Source: VMCP01 sp965659745 (lineage in GTDB: Bacteria; Bacteroidota; Bacteroidia; NS11-12g; UBA955). Taken from it: DNA of 29,934 bases. The first letter of the stretch is position 1. Every line of letters starts with the position of its first letter. The notes below the pieces were generated by a model. It saw only the letters and a list, made by a program, of their open reading frames with translations, made no database searches and was not told where the DNA came from. The translations under genes and the position numbers were made by a program. Shown here piece by piece: positions 7,795 to 16,327 of the stretch. The stretch covers positions 1 through 29,934 of the forward strand of contig CBFHXF010000023.1 in NCBI GenBank assembly GCA_965659745.1, given 5' to 3'.

Positions 7795-9389
7795 CGCGAA
7801 ACAAACGGATTTGCCGTTAATGGCAATTTTCCTAATGTCAAATAATCGGGATGTAAAATGCCCTCTCTTACAAATTCCGAAATGATTTGAGGATCGTTAA
7901 TGCGGTAAAAATTAAAGCCATCTGCAACTGAAATCAAATCGATCCGCTTAGAGGCAACCGCATTGGGAATACAAGGTTCCATAATCGGTCCGTTTTCGCC
8001 CAAGCGTCCAAATTGATGAACCAATTTAATGGCAAAAATTGAATCTGATGTGCCTTTATAGTGGTAACCATGTACGTAGTGCTTCTCTATTTTAAAAGCA
8101 TTTTCAGTAAACGCATCGAACTTTCGAATGGCGCGATGGGAGTTCATTGAAAAATATACCGAATGGGGCTTTAAGGTATCCAAGCGGTTTTTCATCATGA
8201 GAACGTCGTTCTCTTTAAACGGAAAATACAAGGCGTAATTTCCCAATCCAATTAACACCAGCAGCATCCAGAACACCCGGTAAACGGCGTGTTTGGATTC
8301 CCCCGAGAGGGCAATTAAGAGCACCACAACCGGCGAAAAGAACAATAGCAAGCGCGGTGCTATCGGATACATTTTGAGAAAATTAAGCGTCACGAACACC
8401 CCAATGGCGGCCATGTAAACGCCCAATTGTGCCCGTTGCTGCGGATTGCCTTTGCGTTTGTAAAACCTAAGCAAACCGATAAAAAAGAGCAGGGTACCTA
8501 AATTGGCCAAGGTTTTATCGTGAGAGAATATGAAGGTGATATTGCCAATGAAGAAATAGTAAATCCGGATGAAAAAATCATGCGTATTCGAGAAGAAGGT
8601 AAGTCGCCAGAAATCCCACATGAACCGCGTGAGCGTGAGATACCCATCCTGCTGGGTATACCATGCGAAATACCCAACATAAACAAGTAATGGCAAGTAA
8701 AACCAGCGGTATAAGGCGGTTTTGAAAAACACGGCAATGCTGTTCATAACGGCTATTAACACCTTTGGTTGTGCGGCATTTTCAGAGCGAAACAATTGGT
8801 AAAAAGAGCGCAAAAGGTAGCCCGTATATACGAATAATACCGGATTTGACAATAAAGGCGCCAATATCCACAATACTTTATACCCCCATTTGGCGTCGGA
8901 CTTGAACTCGCTTTTCACCAATAACATAACCACTATTGCGTCGAGTAAGTATTGCTTCAAGGTGAGTCCATGATAAATAAAAAACGGATTTAAACACACC
9001 ATCGCAAGCGCCACAATCTGAACAATTGGGTCCTTGGAAAATCGTTTAACCAGGTCGTAAATCAAATAAATAAAAGGAATATTCAGCAAGTAAAAGAAGA
9101 GTTTGTATTTGAACCATGTAGCTCCAATTGGGATGAGGTACACGCATTTCATTAACCACAGAAACAGCGGCGGCGCGGTTTGGTAATGCTTAAGGGGCTT
9201 GAGCAAATCAAGAAAACCCCTTTGGTTGATATTCATTCCCAAATCAATCTCATCGTTATTGAAGAAGGGTTCAAGAAACTGAACGTGAAAGCGCAGGTAT
9301 AATCCGATACCTATGATGCTCCAGAGAATAATTCGCGAAAATTTCAAAACTTTAGGATAAAAGTATTTGCAAATAACGCAAATAAACAA
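7791..9389 (-). CDS. Polytopic membrane glycosyltransferase-like protein (GT-C / ArnT-PMT type)
   Basis: The 532-residue protein has about ten hydrophobic helices up to roughly residue 390 and a soluble C-terminal part of about 130 residues. The first periplasmic loop carries 'NNDEIDLG' (D46, E47), matching the acidic motif that GT-C enzymes of the ArnT/PMT/GT39-83 group use for polyprenyl-phosphate sugar donors; 'QTAPPLFLWLMK' after it is also typical. It would transfer a sugar from a lipid carrier to a surface molecule, but donor and acceptor are unknown. No ATG is available near the start: the frame opens at TTG 9389, just after an in-frame stop, and a TTG at 9347 (giving MKFSRIILW) is equally plausible. 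It follows the 195-residue exported protein on the same strand by 38 bases, so they are probably co-transcribed. Confidence 0.75.
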   Translation of the reverse strand: MFICVICKYFYPKVLKFSRIILWSIIGIGLYLRFHVQFLEPFFNNDEIDLGMNINQRGFLDLLKPLKHYQTAPPLFLWLMKCVYLIPIGATWFKYKLFFYLLNIPFIYLIYDLVKRFSKDPIVQIVALAMVCLNPFFIYHGLTLKQYLLDAIVVMLLVKSEFKSDAKWGYKVLWILAPLLSNPVLFVYTGYLLRSFYQLFRSENAAQPKVLIAVMNSIAVFFKTALYRWFYLPLLVYVGYFAWYTQQDGYLTLTRFMWDFWRLTFFSNTHDFFIRIYYFFIGNITFIFSHDKTLANLGTLLFFIGLLRFYKRKGNPQQRAQLGVYMAAIGVFVTLNFLKMYPIAPRLLLFFSPVVVLLIALSGESKHAVYRVFWMLLVLIGLGNYALYFPFKENDVLMMKNRLDTLKPHSVYFSMNSHRAIRKFDAFTENAFKIEKHYVHGYHYKGTSDSIFAIKLVHQFGRLGENGPIMEPCIPNAVASKRIDLISVADGFNFYRINDPQIISEFVREGILHPDYLTLGKLPLTANPFVSR

Positions 9390-9427
9390 GTATCAAACAC
9401 AGAAAATACGCACGCCCACTTAGTCCA

Positions 9428-10015
9428 TTAAAAGAGTGAATTCTCGGTAAGCTTTTGCTCCTCTTCGAACTTCATAAATTCGTCTTTCAGGGTAAACGAC
9501 AGGTAGGTATATCTGTCGGCACCGATCCAATATTGCAGAAATAAATTTTGGATATAGGGCATATCGCCCCAATCGCGGTACATAGCGCCTTTGCCTTTGG
9601 CAATGGCCTCAAACTCCTTCCCGCCCCCGTCGCAATAAGGCTTCTCGAAACGTTCATTTACCTTAACAGGTTCGCCGTATTTTTTCTTGAGGGAAGCTTC
9701 TTTATTCAGGTAGTAGCTCTTGGCATCATTCCATTGTTCGAACGCCGAGAACCGAACTTCTACTTTGTAAACCCGGTGAGTTAAAGGCGTTTCGTAGATG
9801 ATTAAATCGGCCGGTTCTTTATTGAGTGAACCGCGCATAACCACGTGCTTTTTTTCATCGGCAATGCGCTTAAATCCCAATTTCGACTCAAATCGCTCAA
9901 TAAACGAATCGCGGTGACCGGCAATATCGACCATCGCGATGCGTTGAGCCTGGGCGCTCACTACCAAGAAAATCCCGATTAGAATAAGGAGCATTTTGTG
10001 AAGAATTGATCTCAT
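9428..10015 (-). CDS. Exported protein of unknown function
   Basis: The 195-residue protein has a signal peptide (hydrophobic residues 9-19, cleavage after AQA at residue 23), and the mature part is soluble. It holds a Lys/Glu-rich region with 'SYYLNKEASLKKKYGEP', a 'YCDGGGKEFEAIAKGKG' segment with a single Cys, and Trp/Tyr-rich strands near the end (YRDWGDMPY, LQYWIGADRYTYLSFTL). I do not recognise a family. It leads a probable two-gene unit with the downstream membrane glycosyltransferase, so a link to envelope sugar modification is possible but unproven. A -7 box lies five bases before the ATG. An alternative internal ATG at codon 8 would leave a shorter signal peptide. Confidence 0.75.
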   Translation of the reverse strand: MRSILHKMLLILIGIFLVVSAQAQRIAMVDIAGHRDSFIERFESKLGFKRIADEKKHVVMRGSLNKEPADLIIYETPLTHRVYKVEVRFSAFEQWNDAKSYYLNKEASLKKKYGEPVKVNERFEKPYCDGGGKEFEAIAKGKGAMYRDWGDMPYIQNLFLQYWIGADRYTYLSFTLKDEFMKFEEEQKLTENSLF

Positions 10016-10020
10016 AAAAA

Positions 10021-10028
10021 CAAAAATA
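10021..10028 (-). promoter_or_regulatory. -7 promoter element (TATTTTTG) of the 195-residue exported protein gene
   Basis: TATTTTTG on the minus strand matches TAnnTTTG and is followed by TTTTT and the ATG at 10015. Transcription would start at about the start codon. No -33 element is evident. Confidence 0.55.
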
Positions 10029-10086
10029 CACGCTTCAAATTACAATCGCGTTAAAATCGACTTGAGTCCATCCAATTCGACAAATA

Positions 10087-10113
10087 AAAAGGCAGCCGTT
10101 TTGGCTGCCTTTT
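10087..10113. terminator. Intrinsic terminator downstream of the 10204-12102 T9SS gene
   Basis: An 11-base-pair stem (AAAAGGCAGCC, 10087-10097, with GGCTGCCTTTT, 10103-10113) encloses a five-base loop. On the minus strand it is followed by TTTTTATTTG. It lies about 90 bases after the stop of the minus-strand T9SS gene and would isolate it from the next minus-strand gene. Confidence 0.85.
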
Positions 10114-10203
10114 AAGTAAGTATGTCTTTGAAGGCAGAACTACTTAGAAATTAAATCCAAGATCTGTAGGCCCTGTAAATTGGCATTCACAAGTCCTTTT
10201 AGA

Positions 10204-12102
10204 TTATTGCACGGTGATCAACTGTGAGCTTGTTTGACCCAATTGATATAATTGGATCATATACGTACCAACGCTCAAATCTTTTGGCAAACGAATTTGG
10301 GTGTCGTTATTGTTGGCATTATCTGCAATTTGTTTTCCACTCAAATCGTATAATGACCACGATTCTACCATTGCAGACGCATGTAGCACGTTGTTATTAC
10401 TCAGAGGATTTGGGTATAATACTAAGCCGGAAACCTTGTTAGAAATAACACTATTCGTTTTTTCAAAAACTAAAGCAAAACGTTGATTCGCGGTAGCACT
10501 GCTAGAACCATCGTTATCGAAATCTATACGGGTAATACCTTCTGCATTCAACGCATGATATTGCATGGTGTGTTTGTCTAACAAATAGGCAGGCAAACCT
10601 AAATCGCTAAAAAACTTGGTTATTAGGGTGTAGTTTTTATGGCGCATTTGAGAAATACGCACATCTATCGTTTCGTTAGCTTCGGGCAAATTTCTAGAGT
10701 CAATAGAACAAAATTGGTCTCCTACGAACACAGATAAATTTTCATCGGGATTGATAACTTTACGGGAATCACGTGCGTCAAAATCGGTATTCATTTCTCC
10801 ATCAAAATTGATTTCTAATCCGTCTAGCGCACGTCCTTTATTTTCAAAACTATCGGTTTGATACAGGGTCAAGTGCAAGGTAGAAAACGGAGGTAACTGA
10901 CGAAATACATCGGTTTGGGTAGAAGCACCCGCTTTGTGAGATTCGTTGATTCTAAAGGAAGGGGTACCGCTGCTGGCCGTTTGAATGAAACAGGCCTGAC
11001 CGGGTTGCAAGAATTTATCTTGTAAGGAACCTGAGGCATTGCTATTATTGGTAATACTCACACTCACATAGGCGCCGCGGGTACTGATATTGGGATCCCA
11101 AACAGTATAACTTGATGTATTTACATTTGAGGCCGCTAACATTGAGACACTCATATCTACAGGACATGGGTATGGATTCCCAATGAAGGTAAATCCATTA
11201 GCATTGGTATTCAAACCAGAAAAAATCTTATCGCCTTGTCCTACGGTTCCAGTAGCTCTTAAAATAGTATTAGAAGGGGTTGCCGCATTGTCTGTAAGAT
11301 CTACACTTCTATCACCACGTACCATAATACGCAAAGGCGTTCCTGCTGTAAGCGTATTGGTATTGGTATTGGTAACCGCCGACCAAGATCCGGTAGCGGT
11401 ACTCACGTTATAGCTAAATAAAGACGGATTGTTGGTCCCCGTGGCATCAAAACCATTCGTGGCACCGCCATTTCCGGTTATATGCGTACCGAGACCCGCC
11501 GTAGTACCTCCATTTTCTTGCCAATTGGCACGTATGCTGCTAGAGGTGGTAACACTTGGCGACAACAAACGATACGCCCGGGTTGCAGGGATGAATCGCT
11601 CTACCGTTACATTACCCGTAATATAACTACCCGAACTTGACCCTCCTGCAATAACAGCAGATCCATTGGCATTGGACTTCAAGGTTAAATTTCCCCCAGT
11701 AGCGAGTGTACCTCCGCTTGAAACCGTTAATGTTCCGAAATTAGTTCCACCTTGGATATTCAAACCTGAACTCAGCGTTACACTAGCCGAAGAACCAATA
11801 TTGACATTTTTTACGGTAGCCCCATTAAGATCTACCGACTGAGCCGAACTCCCGTTAAAGGTTAAGGTACCCGAAGTGGCGTTAATAGTGCCATTTACAG
11901 TCATATTACCCGCGGTTTGATATTCCCCATTCACCGTTATGGTACCACCTAAATTTACAGAAGTTGCTCCTGATGTGAGTGAAACTGTTGTACCTGTAGA
12001 CACAAAAAAGGTTTCTCCATTAGGAACCGTAAGACCTTGAGCAAACGTATTTCTAAACAAGAAAGAAATACATACAAGAGCAAAAAAATTGCATTTGGAC
12101 AT
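10204..12102 (-). CDS. T9SS-exported protein with beta-helix-like N-terminal repeats
   Basis: The ATG at 12102 gives 632 residues with a signal peptide ending TFA|Q; the longer frame to 12171 adds 23 residues that do not look like a signal and is not preferred. Residues about 23-175 are low-complexity Thr/Ser/Gly/Asn strands (repeats like 'GTITVNG', 'GNMTVNGTINATSGTLTFNGSS') that look like a beta-helix or stacked-strand region. A longer beta-rich domain follows (FIPATRAYRLLSPSV, FTFIGNPYPCPVD, TVWDPNIS), of a kind widespread in Bacteroidota secreted proteins. The last 74 residues are a T9SS sorting domain (LYPNPLSNN, SLYDLSGKQI, GTYMIQL). Function unknown; surface attachment or secretion by T9SS is the secure part. 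It is a single gene with its own promoter and terminator. Confidence 0.85.
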   Translation of the reverse strand: MSKCNFFALVCISFLFRNTFAQGLTVPNGETFFVSTGTTVSLTSGATSVNLGGTITVNGEYQTAGNMTVNGTINATSGTLTFNGSSAQSVDLNGATVKNVNIGSSASVTLSSGLNIQGGTNFGTLTVSSGGTLATGGNLTLKSNANGSAVIAGGSSSGSYITGNVTVERFIPATRAYRLLSPSVTTSSSIRANWQENGGTTAGLGTHITGNGGATNGFDATGTNNPSLFSYNVSTATGSWSAVTNTNTNTLTAGTPLRIMVRGDRSVDLTDNAATPSNTILRATGTVGQGDKIFSGLNTNANGFTFIGNPYPCPVDMSVSMLAASNVNTSSYTVWDPNISTRGAYVSVSITNNSNASGSLQDKFLQPGQACFIQTASSGTPSFRINESHKAGASTQTDVFRQLPPFSTLHLTLYQTDSFENKGRALDGLEINFDGEMNTDFDARDSRKVINPDENLSVFVGDQFCSIDSRNLPEANETIDVRISQMRHKNYTLITKFFSDLGLPAYLLDKHTMQYHALNAEGITRIDFDNDGSSSATANQRFALVFEKTNSVISNKVSGLVLYPNPLSNNNVLHASAMVESWSLYDLSGKQIADNANNNDTQIRLPKDLSVGTYMIQLYQLGQTSSQLITVQ

Positions 12103-12106
12103 AGTA

Positions 12107-12114
12107 CAAAAATA
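12107..12114 (-). promoter_or_regulatory. -7 promoter element (TATTTTTG) of the T9SS beta-helix-like protein gene
   Basis: TATTTTTG on the minus strand matches TAnnTTTG and is followed by TACT and the ATG at 12102. This geometry also supports ATG 12102 as the start rather than the upstream in-frame ATG at 12171, which would place the promoter inside the gene. A TTTG lies 12 bases upstream, closer than a usual -33 box. Confidence 0.55.
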
Positions 12115-12207
12115 ACACCTATCCCGCAAACGTGGTTGTACGAAATTGTAACAAACTTTAAAACAACTCAAACTTCAAAATACATATAATATTGTATAAC
12201 AGGAAAT

Positions 12208-12251
12208 TAAAAATAAAACAAAAAATAGACTTAGAAATGTCACTTTCCTAA
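12208..12251 (-). terminator. Weak A/T-rich terminator candidate after the GH16 gene
   Basis: About 30 bases after the GH16 stop, the minus strand can form a short stem (TTA-GAAA / TTTC-TAA with one bulge, 12231-12237 with 12244-12251), followed by GTC and a long T-rich run. The stem is weak, so the call is tentative. Confidence 0.35.
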
Positions 12252-12280
12252 TTCTTCCGGATTAAAAAAAACCGATCGTT

Positions 12281-13393
12281 TTAATTGGGCTGAAATACTC
12301 GTATATAATCGATTTCCATGGTTTGCGGAAAGCGGGTGCTCGCATCGGGACTTCCGGGCAAGTTTCCACCAACAGCGATATTAAAAATGAAGAAAAAGGT
12401 ATTATTAAATGGATAAATACTTCCTGTATTTACTGGAGTTATGGTATGGTATTTTATGTCGTTTACAAACCACTCAATTTTGTCTTTTTCCCAATTTATA
12501 GAGAATACGTTGAACGAATCGGTAAAATCGCCCGCCGGCAACCTGTACTTTTTGCTGTTAAACGTAGAAGGCACAGAACTTCCCCAATGTGCCGTACCAA
12601 ATACTTCACTTGGTTTATGTCCAACCGCCTCCATGATGTCGATCTCACCACAAGCAGGCCAACTTACACTGCCAATATTACTACCCAACATCCAAAGCGC
12701 TGGCCACAAACCTTGTCCCTTTGGCAATCGCGCTCTTATGTCTATTCTACCGTATTGAAATTCTTTTTTACCCCGGGTTATTAATCGAGCCGATGTGTAA
12801 GCGGCATCACCTGCCGATTCTTCTTTTGCCGTAATAGTCAGTTTCCCCCCGTCTACGACGGCATTTTTTTCACCTTCATGGTAATACTGCAATTCGTTAT
12901 TACCCCATCCCCATTCGCCACGGCCTGTTTCGTAGGTCCAACTGCTTAAATCCAAACTATTCCCATTGAACTCATCGGCCCAAACTAAATTGTATCCGGC
13001 ATAAGATTCAGGTGTTTTATACCCATTTTGCAAACCGGCCACTGCGAATTGTATGTAAACCGAATCTATTTTTTCGGTAAACTGCGCCGCACTCACATGG
13101 GCTCTAAATTTCACGGTAAACCAACCGGTGTCCACATAAGTATAAAAGGCACTGTTGCCATTCATTTCGGGACTTACAAATCCGTTAGGGGTTTCGAACA
13201 AGATGCTGTAAAAATTAGAATTATCTGCTTTGATACTGGCATTTACCCTGCCTTTTTGGGTTGGGGAAATACTCAAGGTATGAACCAAATTACTCGGCAG
13301 TAAAACGGTATCAGCCGGCGGGTTTTCTTTACAGGAGGTGCTCATAGCCAATGCCCCCGTACACAATGCAATCAATAGGAATGGTAGTTTCAT
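12281..13393 (-). CDS. GH16 endo-beta-1,3-glucanase (laminarinase-like) lipoprotein
   Basis: The 370-residue protein has a lipoprotein signal peptide (lipobox STSC, Cys21), an N-terminal Ig/PKD-like domain at about residues 35-118, and a GH16 catalytic domain at about 130-370. The catalytic signature is clear: E250-I-D252-I-M-E255, with E250 expected to be the nucleophile and E255 the acid/base. Other GH16 landmarks are 'LVWADEFNG', 'WTYETG', 'NNELQYY', 'YGRIDIRARLP', 'GLWPALWMLG' and 'FFFIFNIAVGGNLPG'. The ELQYY and WPALWMLG motifs point to laminarinase-type members that cut beta-1,3 or mixed-linkage glucans. It probably acts on the outer surface, releasing oligosaccharides for the SusCD pair upstream. 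A strong terminator separates it from that operon, but a -7 box in the terminator loop may give it its own transcript. Confidence 0.92.
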   Translation of the reverse strand: MKLPFLLIALCTGALAMSTSCKENPPADTVLLPSNLVHTLSISPTQKGRVNASIKADNSNFYSILFETPNGFVSPEMNGNSAFYTYVDTGWFTVKFRAHVSAAQFTEKIDSVYIQFAVAGLQNGYKTPESYAGYNLVWADEFNGNSLDLSSWTYETGRGEWGWGNNELQYYHEGEKNAVVDGGKLTITAKEESAGDAAYTSARLITRGKKEFQYGRIDIRARLPKGQGLWPALWMLGSNIGSVSWPACGEIDIMEAVGHKPSEVFGTAHWGSSVPSTFNSKKYRLPAGDFTDSFNVFSINWEKDKIEWFVNDIKYHTITPVNTGSIYPFNNTFFFIFNIAVGGNLPGSPDASTRFPQTMEIDYIRVFQPN

Positions 13394-13408
13394 AAAAGAT
13401 AAAATAAA

Positions 13409-13452
13409 AAACCGCTGTAGATTATCAAAAATACGACAATCTACAGCGGTTT
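13409..13452 (-). terminator. Terminator of the SusC-SusD-PKD operon
   Basis: A perfect 15-base-pair stem (13409-13423 with 13438-13452; arm AAACCGCTGTAGATT on the minus strand) with a 14-base loop is followed on the minus strand by TTTATTTTATC. It begins 14 bases after the stop of the PKD lipoprotein gene. The loop contains a -7 box for the next gene. Confidence 0.88.
13426..13433 (-). promoter_or_regulatory. -7 promoter element (TATTTTTG) for GH16, inside the terminator loop
   Basis: TATTTTTG on the minus strand lies within the loop of the upstream terminator. A transcript starting about five bases on would begin in the 3' arm of the stem, could not form the hairpin, and would have a leader of about 28 bases before the GH16 ATG at 13393. 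No -33 TTTG is seen at normal spacing. Confidence 0.4.
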
Positions 13453-13466
13453 AGATACTCAATGAC

Positions 13467-14810
13467 TTATTTCTGACTGATATCGTCGATAAAGAAAGTT
13501 TCTGGCTTGGTAGTACCCCAACCTGGGAATAAAACCACGCGATCAAACACCGTTGCAGCTCCCGCAAAATCAACAGACAATTCAATCCATTCGTTTGCTT
13601 TGGTGATAATTACATCCCGCTCTGCAAACTCAGTGGTTTTAGCACTGTTTTCAATTTTCACACGCACGGTATCGCCTGCGATTGGAGACCAGATTTTAAA
13701 ACTGATTTGTGTTTTAGTCGAAAAATCAATTTTATCTTTCAAGGTAACAAACAAACCGGCCCAAGATTCATTTCCATGGGTAGTTTCTAAAATTCTCGCG
13801 CTGGTGTTGATACCGCCGCTCTTGCTATTGTCGATGATGGCATAAGAACTTCCCCCGAAAACTTCGAATTTTGGATCTTCATTTTCAAAATCGACAGGCA
13901 AAGCATATTTATCCTCGTCACCGCCGCCACCGCCGTTATCCACGGGGAAGTCGTCAGGAACCAAACGGATATACCAAGCCAATTCAGGATTAGATGCATC
14001 CAAATAGCGCAAGGTTAATTCGTTTTCACTGATTTTTACCACTTTGTATTCTCTTGTTCCGGTGAAGAATCCTAAGAAACCATTACCATCAATTTTCAAT
14101 ACCGTATCGGTACCTTCAACGATGCTCCATTTACCCGTTTGATTGTCGTAAGGGGCGTCAAAATCTCCTTTATTCTCATAAGAATCAGGGAAATTAGCGG
14201 ATTGTTCGTTATCGATGTACACAAGACCGTTGGTGATATGATCGAAATTGAAGGCCTCCAAAGAGAATTTGTAGATATCGCTGTACAAACCTGTACCTGA
14301 TTTGTCTAGACGCGCAGCCGCCCAATATTCAGGCACATCGCCTAAAGCGCTAGATGGATTTGGTCCAACACCCATATGGGCTGCACGGGTAGAATCGATA
14401 ACCCAATTTTTAAATCCTTTACCTGCACTACCACCGGTTAAAATGGTGTAAAGGGGATTGGATAACAAACTTGGATCGTCTTCAGCAATCGTAATATCTT
14501 TAGATGCTGAGCGACTTCCACCAGAATTGAAAACGGTAAGGGTAACGGTGTATGTACCTTTTAATGGGTATGAACCTTTCACAACGGTACCTTCTCCAGC
14601 TGTTCCATTACCAAAGTCCCACTTCGCCACTAAATTTGCGTTAGGAGCTGTAAATTCAATGATGTTGGCATTCTCTGCAGTGGCTGCAAAGGTAAACGCC
14701 ACATCCGCTTCAGATGGTCCTGTACCTAAGGTTGGTGGCTCCTCTTTTTCGCAGCTAGATAGGAACATCATTCCCGCAGCTGCCATAGTGAATAAATAAT
14801 TTAATTTCAT
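13467..14810 (-). CDS. PKD-domain surface glycan-binding lipoprotein of the PUL (SusE-position)
   Basis: The 447-residue protein has a lipoprotein signal (FLSSC, Cys20) followed by Glu/Lys/Glu/Glu, an acidic-rich start seen in surface-exposed Bacteroidota lipoproteins. Residues about 33-108 form a PKD domain (WDFGNG at 64-69, then 'YPLKGTYTVTLTV'). A middle domain (about 115-290) contains 'WVIDSTRAAHMGVGP' and 'ELTLRYLDASNPELAWYIRL'. After a Gly linker (GGGGGDEDK), a C-terminal beta-sandwich resembles carbohydrate-binding modules (SARILETTHGNESWAGLFV ... FFIDDISQK). It has no catalytic motif. Its position directly after susD (21-base gap) is where SusE/SGBP-type glycan-binding lipoproteins sit. 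PKD lipoproteins of this kind are frequent in laminarin loci, which fits the GH16 neighbour. Confidence 0.8.
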   Translation of the reverse strand: MKLNYLFTMAAAGMMFLSSCEKEEPPTLGTGPSEADVAFTFAATAENANIIEFTAPNANLVAKWDFGNGTAGEGTVVKGSYPLKGTYTVTLTVFNSGGSRSASKDITIAEDDPSLLSNPLYTILTGGSAGKGFKNWVIDSTRAAHMGVGPNPSSALGDVPEYWAAARLDKSGTGLYSDIYKFSLEAFNFDHITNGLVYIDNEQSANFPDSYENKGDFDAPYDNQTGKWSIVEGTDTVLKIDGNGFLGFFTGTREYKVVKISENELTLRYLDASNPELAWYIRLVPDDFPVDNGGGGGDEDKYALPVDFENEDPKFEVFGGSSYAIIDNSKSGGINTSARILETTHGNESWAGLFVTLKDKIDFSTKTQISFKIWSPIAGDTVRVKIENSAKTTEFAERDVIITKANEWIELSVDFAGAATVFDRVVLFPGWGTTKPETFFIDDISQK

Positions 14811-14831
14811 ATTCGTCAGTTTAGTTTTTGT

Positions 14832-16325
14832 TTAATAATTGGAATTTTGTTGCCATTTACCACCGGCCAAATCAATCTCAACCTGCGGAATTGGGAATAA
14901 CTCGTGTTTGCCCGCTACGAAACCATTAATAGCGTCGACAGCTTTACCTGTACGAACTAAGTCAAAGAAACGGTATCCTTCGCCAGATAGCTCCAAACGG
15001 CGCTCCTTCCATATATCCTCTAACAATTGAGAACCGGAAGTGTTTACCGCAGCCATACCTACTCTATTTCTTACTTGATTTAAGTAAGTGCGCGCTTTAC
15101 CTTCATCGGCAGCATTTGCGCGGGCATTGGCTTCCGCCGCCATTAATAAAACATCGGCATAGCGAATAACACGGTAATTCACAGGACTGGTTAAATCGTT
15201 ATCGGGAAGTCCAATTTCACCGATTTTCTTGATATATTTATTGTTGTAGTAACCGGTATGACCTCCGCCTCCTTTGGCGTAAGTAATAGATCCAGGATTG
15301 GATTGTTTGGCAATAAATGCATCCAAATCTAATACACTCGCATCTCTTCTTGGATCAGCGGCATCAAAGAAATCGTATAAATCTTTGGTAGGAAGGTTAT
15401 AGCTATTGCCATCCCCATAAACAGGACCATTATACTGACGAATGCCTTGGAATCCAGGGGCCGCATTTCCTTCCAAACAGATTAAACAACCGTAGCTACC
15501 CCCTTCGGCACCGGTATACTCCACGTCAAAAACCGTTTCTGAGTGCCCTTCGTTGGCCACTGTAAACAGTTTTTTATAGTCGCTAATTAATGCATATGGA
15601 CCTTCAGTGATAACCGTATTGAATGTTGCGGCAGATGCGTCAAATTTATTCTGATATAATTGCACTTTTCCCAAAAGTGCCAGTGCGGCACCTTTGCTTA
15701 CTCTTCCTTTTTGGGAAGCCACCCATGGTAAATTATCGGCCGCATATTTCAAATCGGCTTCGATTTGGGCATATACATCGGCCTTGGGGCTGCGGGCAAT
15801 ATTCTGTACTTCTTTGGCGCCCAAACGCTTATCAATAATCAATGGCACATCTCCGAAGAACTTTACCAATTCAGAATAGTAAAACGCGCGCAGAAAACGG
15901 GCTTGCGCTAAAATTTGGTCTTTGCCATCGAAATCAATATTGTCTTTAAACTCAAGGATGTAATTGGCTCTAGAAATACCGGCATAGTTCCACTGAAATA
16001 CAGAACGAAGTTCGTTGTTCACCGCGTCGTGACTCATTTCATCGATTTCGTGCAAGCCTTCCGTATCGCTCACGCTTTCGCCCCCAGCAATAGCATTATC
16101 GGAGGCAATTTCACCAATCCAGAGCGACATAAACGACCCTTGAAGCAAATCGTAAGCGCCGGTTAATGCGCGTTCGTAATCTACTGGAGTTTGAAAATAG
16201 TTTTCAGAATCTTGGGTATATAAGGGGTCGATATCTAAAAATTTATCACAACCCGAGTTCATGATAGCCGTTCCCGCTAATGCGATGGCCAACATGCTGC
16301 GATTAAAAAATGTGTTCTTTTTCAT
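14832..16325 (-). CDS. susD: SusD/RagB-family glycan-binding outer-membrane lipoprotein
   Basis: The 497-residue protein has a lipobox (NSGC, Cys26) and standard SusD/RagB features: 'CDKFLDIDP' at the mature start, 'YFQTPVDYERALTGAYDLL', 'IARANYIL'-like text (GISRANYILE), 'QARFLRAFYYSELVKFFGDVP', TPR-like helices, 'VNYRVIRYADVLLMAAEANAR' and the C-terminal 'DIWKERRLELSGEGYRFFDLVRTG'. SusD proteins cap the SusC barrel and deliver oligosaccharides to it. Length is normal. The gene starts two bases after the susC stop, so it is in the same operon. Specificity is inferred from the GH16 and PKD lipoprotein neighbours, not from the SusD sequence. Confidence 0.95.
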   Translation of the reverse strand: MKKNTFFNRSMLAIALAGTAIMNSGCDKFLDIDPLYTQDSENYFQTPVDYERALTGAYDLLQGSFMSLWIGEIASDNAIAGGESVSDTEGLHEIDEMSHDAVNNELRSVFQWNYAGISRANYILEFKDNIDFDGKDQILAQARFLRAFYYSELVKFFGDVPLIIDKRLGAKEVQNIARSPKADVYAQIEADLKYAADNLPWVASQKGRVSKGAALALLGKVQLYQNKFDASAATFNTVITEGPYALISDYKKLFTVANEGHSETVFDVEYTGAEGGSYGCLICLEGNAAPGFQGIRQYNGPVYGDGNSYNLPTKDLYDFFDAADPRRDASVLDLDAFIAKQSNPGSITYAKGGGGHTGYYNNKYIKKIGEIGLPDNDLTSPVNYRVIRYADVLLMAAEANARANAADEGKARTYLNQVRNRVGMAAVNTSGSQLLEDIWKERRLELSGEGYRFFDLVRTGKAVDAINGFVAGKHELFPIPQVEIDLAGGKWQQNSNY

Positions 16326-16327
16326 AA

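Noticed and set aside
10114..10203. Short minus-strand frame after the 10204 gene stop, ending in DLGFNF, possibly a gene remnant
   Set aside because: Only 19 codons, in frame after a TAA, with no start and no extended similarity that I can recognise. It is too short to call a pseudogene.
12323..12784. Plus-strand open frame of 153 codons opposite GH16
   Set aside because: It lies wholly inside the GH16 catalytic domain on the other strand and looks like a shadow; no promoter or recognisable protein.
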